Below are positions 21,275 through 22,305 of a DNA stretch of 22,305 nt, piece by piece. The stretch spans positions 1 to 22,305 of the forward strand of contig JBOGDS010000066.1 in the NCBI GenBank assembly GCA_050743075.1, in the 5' to 3' direction. The notes under the pieces were generated by a model, which was not told the DNA's origin, made no database searches, and saw only the letters and a list, made by a program, of their open reading frames with translations. A program made the translations under genes and the position numbers. Position 1 is the first letter of the stretch, and every line of letters starts with the position of its first letter. The DNA comes from JBOGDS01 sp050743075 (lineage in GTDB: Bacteria; Actinomycetota; Actinomycetes; Jiangellales; Jiangellaceae).

Positions 21275-21781
21275 ATGTCGCTGGACGGATTCGTGGCGGG
21301 GCCGAACCATGCGATGGACTGGATGACCGGCTTCTCCGCCCGTCCTGGGCTCGTCGAGGAGTACGTCGAGACCACGGGCGCGATCCTGGGCGGCCGGGAC
21401 GGGTGGGATGTGGACCGGGAAACTCGCCCCTACGGTGGCGCGTGGGAGGGTCCGATCTTCGTGCTCACCCACCTTCCCGAGGACGCCGAAGCCGCCGACG
21501 GCGTGACCTTCCTGACCTGTGACGTCGCCGAGGCGGTGCGGATCGGGCTGGAGGCCGCCGCCGGCAAGAACCTCGAGGTCTTCTCGCCGACGATCGGCCG
21601 CCAGCTCCTCGAGCGCGGACTGATCGACGAGATCGATCTGCACATCGTGCCGGTGCTGCTCGGTGACGGCATCCGGCTGTTCGACAACCCGGGCCGGGAA
21701 CCGGTTCGCCTCCATCGGGTCGACGCCGACGACCCCGTCGCGGCCGTGAACGTGCGGTACCGGCCGGTCGAGCCGGGGTGA
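21275..21781 (+). CDS. Dihydrofolate-reductase-like (RibD C-terminal) protein, N-terminally interrupted
   Basis: The 168-residue frame from ATG 21275 has the family pattern MSLDGFVAGPNHAMDWM, then AILGGRDGWDV, PIFVLTHLPED and FSPTIGRQLLERGLIDEIDL, ending in LLGDGIRLFDN. The same frame begins further upstream at ATG 21221 (GDTERQTAAGKVL) but meets TGA at 21263-21265, exactly where relatives have Trp (KVLWH.TMSLDG). The first beta strand is therefore lost or made separately, and ATG 21275 has no ribosome-binding site. Expression would need re-initiation or read-through. It is either an early-stage pseudogene or a G-to-A sequence error. Relatives are NADPH-dependent reductases of unknown substrate. 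Confidence 0.7.
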   Translation: MSLDGFVAGPNHAMDWMTGFSARPGLVEEYVETTGAILGGRDGWDVDRETRPYGGAWEGPIFVLTHLPEDAEAADGVTFLTCDVAEAVRIGLEAAAGKNLEVFSPTIGRQLLERGLIDEIDLHIVPVLLGDGIRLFDNPGREPVRLHRVDADDPVAAVNVRYRPVEPG

Positions 21782-21787
21782 GCGGGC

Positions 21788-21800
21788 TACGGTCGCAGGT
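21788..21800 (+). promoter_or_regulatory. Leaderless promoter of the DUF255 gene (-10 TACGGT)
   Basis: TACGGT (21788-21793) matches TANNNT and is followed by exactly seven bases and ATG 21801, six bases after the upstream gene ends at 21781. No clear -35 is seen. CAGG just before the ATG is too close to serve as a ribosome-binding site. Confidence 0.5.
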
Positions 21801-22305
21801 ATGCGGAACCGGCTCGCGGCGTCGACGAGTCCGTACCTGCTCCAGCACGCCGACAACCCGGTGGACTGGTGGGAATGGGGCGACGACGCCTTCGCCGAGG
21901 CGGCCCGCCGTGATGTGCCGGTGCTGCTCTCCGTGGGATACGCCGCCTGCCACTGGTGTCATGTCATGGCGCACGAGTCGTTCGAGGACCAGGCGACTGC
22001 GGCGTACCTGAACGAGCACGTCGTCGCTGTCAAGGTCGACCGTGAGGAGCGGCCTGACGTCGACGCCGTCTACATGGAGGCGGTGCAGGCCATGACCGGC
22101 CAGGGCGGCTGGCCGATGACCGCGTTCCTGACGCCGCAGGGCCGGCCATTCTTTGCCGGCACGTACTTCCCGCCGCGGCCGGCGGATGGCATGGCGTCGT
22201 TCCGGCAGGTGGTCGAGGCCGTCGTCCAGGCGTGGACGCAGCGGCGCGGCGAGGTCGACGGCGCCGCCGGCCAGATCGCGGCCCGGCTGGGCGGCGCGCC
22301 CGGGC
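21801..22305 (+). CDS. DUF255 / thioredoxin-fold protein (YyaL-like), 3' end outside window
   Basis: The N-terminal 168 residues of a protein that in relatives is about 650-700 residues, with a thioredoxin-like domain followed by a six-hairpin glycosidase-like domain. The start NRLAASTSPYLLQHADNPVD and WWEWGDDAFAEAARRDVPVLL are diagnostic. The redox motif is Cys50-His-Trp-Cys53 in SVGYAACHWCHVMAHESFED, and KVDREERPDVDAVYMEAVQ and GQGGWPMTAFLTPQGRPFFA follow. The frame is open to the right edge. It sits at the Rv1084 position of the greA-mca cluster. The biochemical role is unproven; a thiol-disulfide or N-acylglucosamine-epimerase-like function has been proposed for the family. Confidence 0.95.
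   Translation, partial: MRNRLAASTSPYLLQHADNPVDWWEWGDDAFAEAARRDVPVLLSVGYAACHWCHVMAHESFEDQATAAYLNEHVVAVKVDREERPDVDAVYMEAVQAMTGQGGWPMTAFLTPQGRPFFAGTYFPPRPADGMASFRQVVEAVVQAWTQRRGEVDGAAGQIAARLGGAPG

Overview
The window is high-GC, densely packed bacterial DNA with many GTG starts and 4-bp ATGA/GTGA/TTGA start-stop overlaps. It contains a mycothiol S-conjugate amidase (mca), an F420-type LLM flavin-dependent oxidoreductase, a DUF4307 gene and several leaderless promoters. Together these point to a mycothiol-producing actinomycete; a Propionibacteriales- or Jiangella-like host would fit, but the genus cannot be fixed from the sequence alone. No rRNA, tRNA, CRISPR array or insertion sequence was seen, and there is no gene-free gap above 300 bases.

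Layout. 1-2002 (+): two permeases of a CUT1-type sugar ABC importer, the first cut by the window edge. 2022-2746 (-): a VapBC-type toxin-antitoxin pair with a repeat-rich operator. 2860-3501 (-): msrA, just downstream of a MocR-type regulator (3521-4972, -) that diverges from a YczE-like membrane protein (5036-5638, +). 5741-8325 (+): a leaderless SDR gene translationally coupled to an acyl-CoA synthetase. 8342-8766: an ASCH-domain gene broken by a one-base frameshift, whose corrected frame runs without a stop into metB (8764-9906). 9944-10734 (+): a leaderless bicistron of a 68-residue unknown protein and an AbiEii-like nucleotidyltransferase. 10771-11781 (-): LLM oxidoreductase. 11888-13959 (-): MarR regulator plus DHA2-family drug exporter. 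14148-15356 (+): ilvA with a C-terminal ACT domain. 15421-18534 (+): a leaderless four-gene operon (adhesin-like DUF4097-type protein, DUF2089 zinc-ribbon/HTH protein, DrrA-like ATPase, ABC-2 permease). 18540-22305: greA (-), DUF4307 (-), mca (+), a small membrane protein (+), a VOC protein (+), a dihydrofolate-reductase-like protein with a premature in-frame stop (+), and the start of a DUF255/thioredoxin-fold protein (+).

The right end follows the order of M. tuberculosis Rv1080c-Rv1084 (greA, DUF4307, mca, small membrane protein, DUF255 protein), with metB also nearby as in Rv1079. This conserved backbone of sulfur/threonine metabolism and thiol protection is interrupted by accessory modules: toxin-antitoxin pair, nucleotidyltransferase pair, exporter with regulator, and ABC exporter operon. 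The most noteworthy non-coding signals are three long hairpins (5636-5687, 11823-11879, 14055-14107), a set of leaderless promoters with an identical 7-base gap between -10 box and start codon, and symmetrical operator candidates upstream of the VapB-like, MocR and MarR genes. Two accessory genes (ASCH and dihydrofolate-reductase-like) each carry a single disabling change, which is either gene decay or assembly error.
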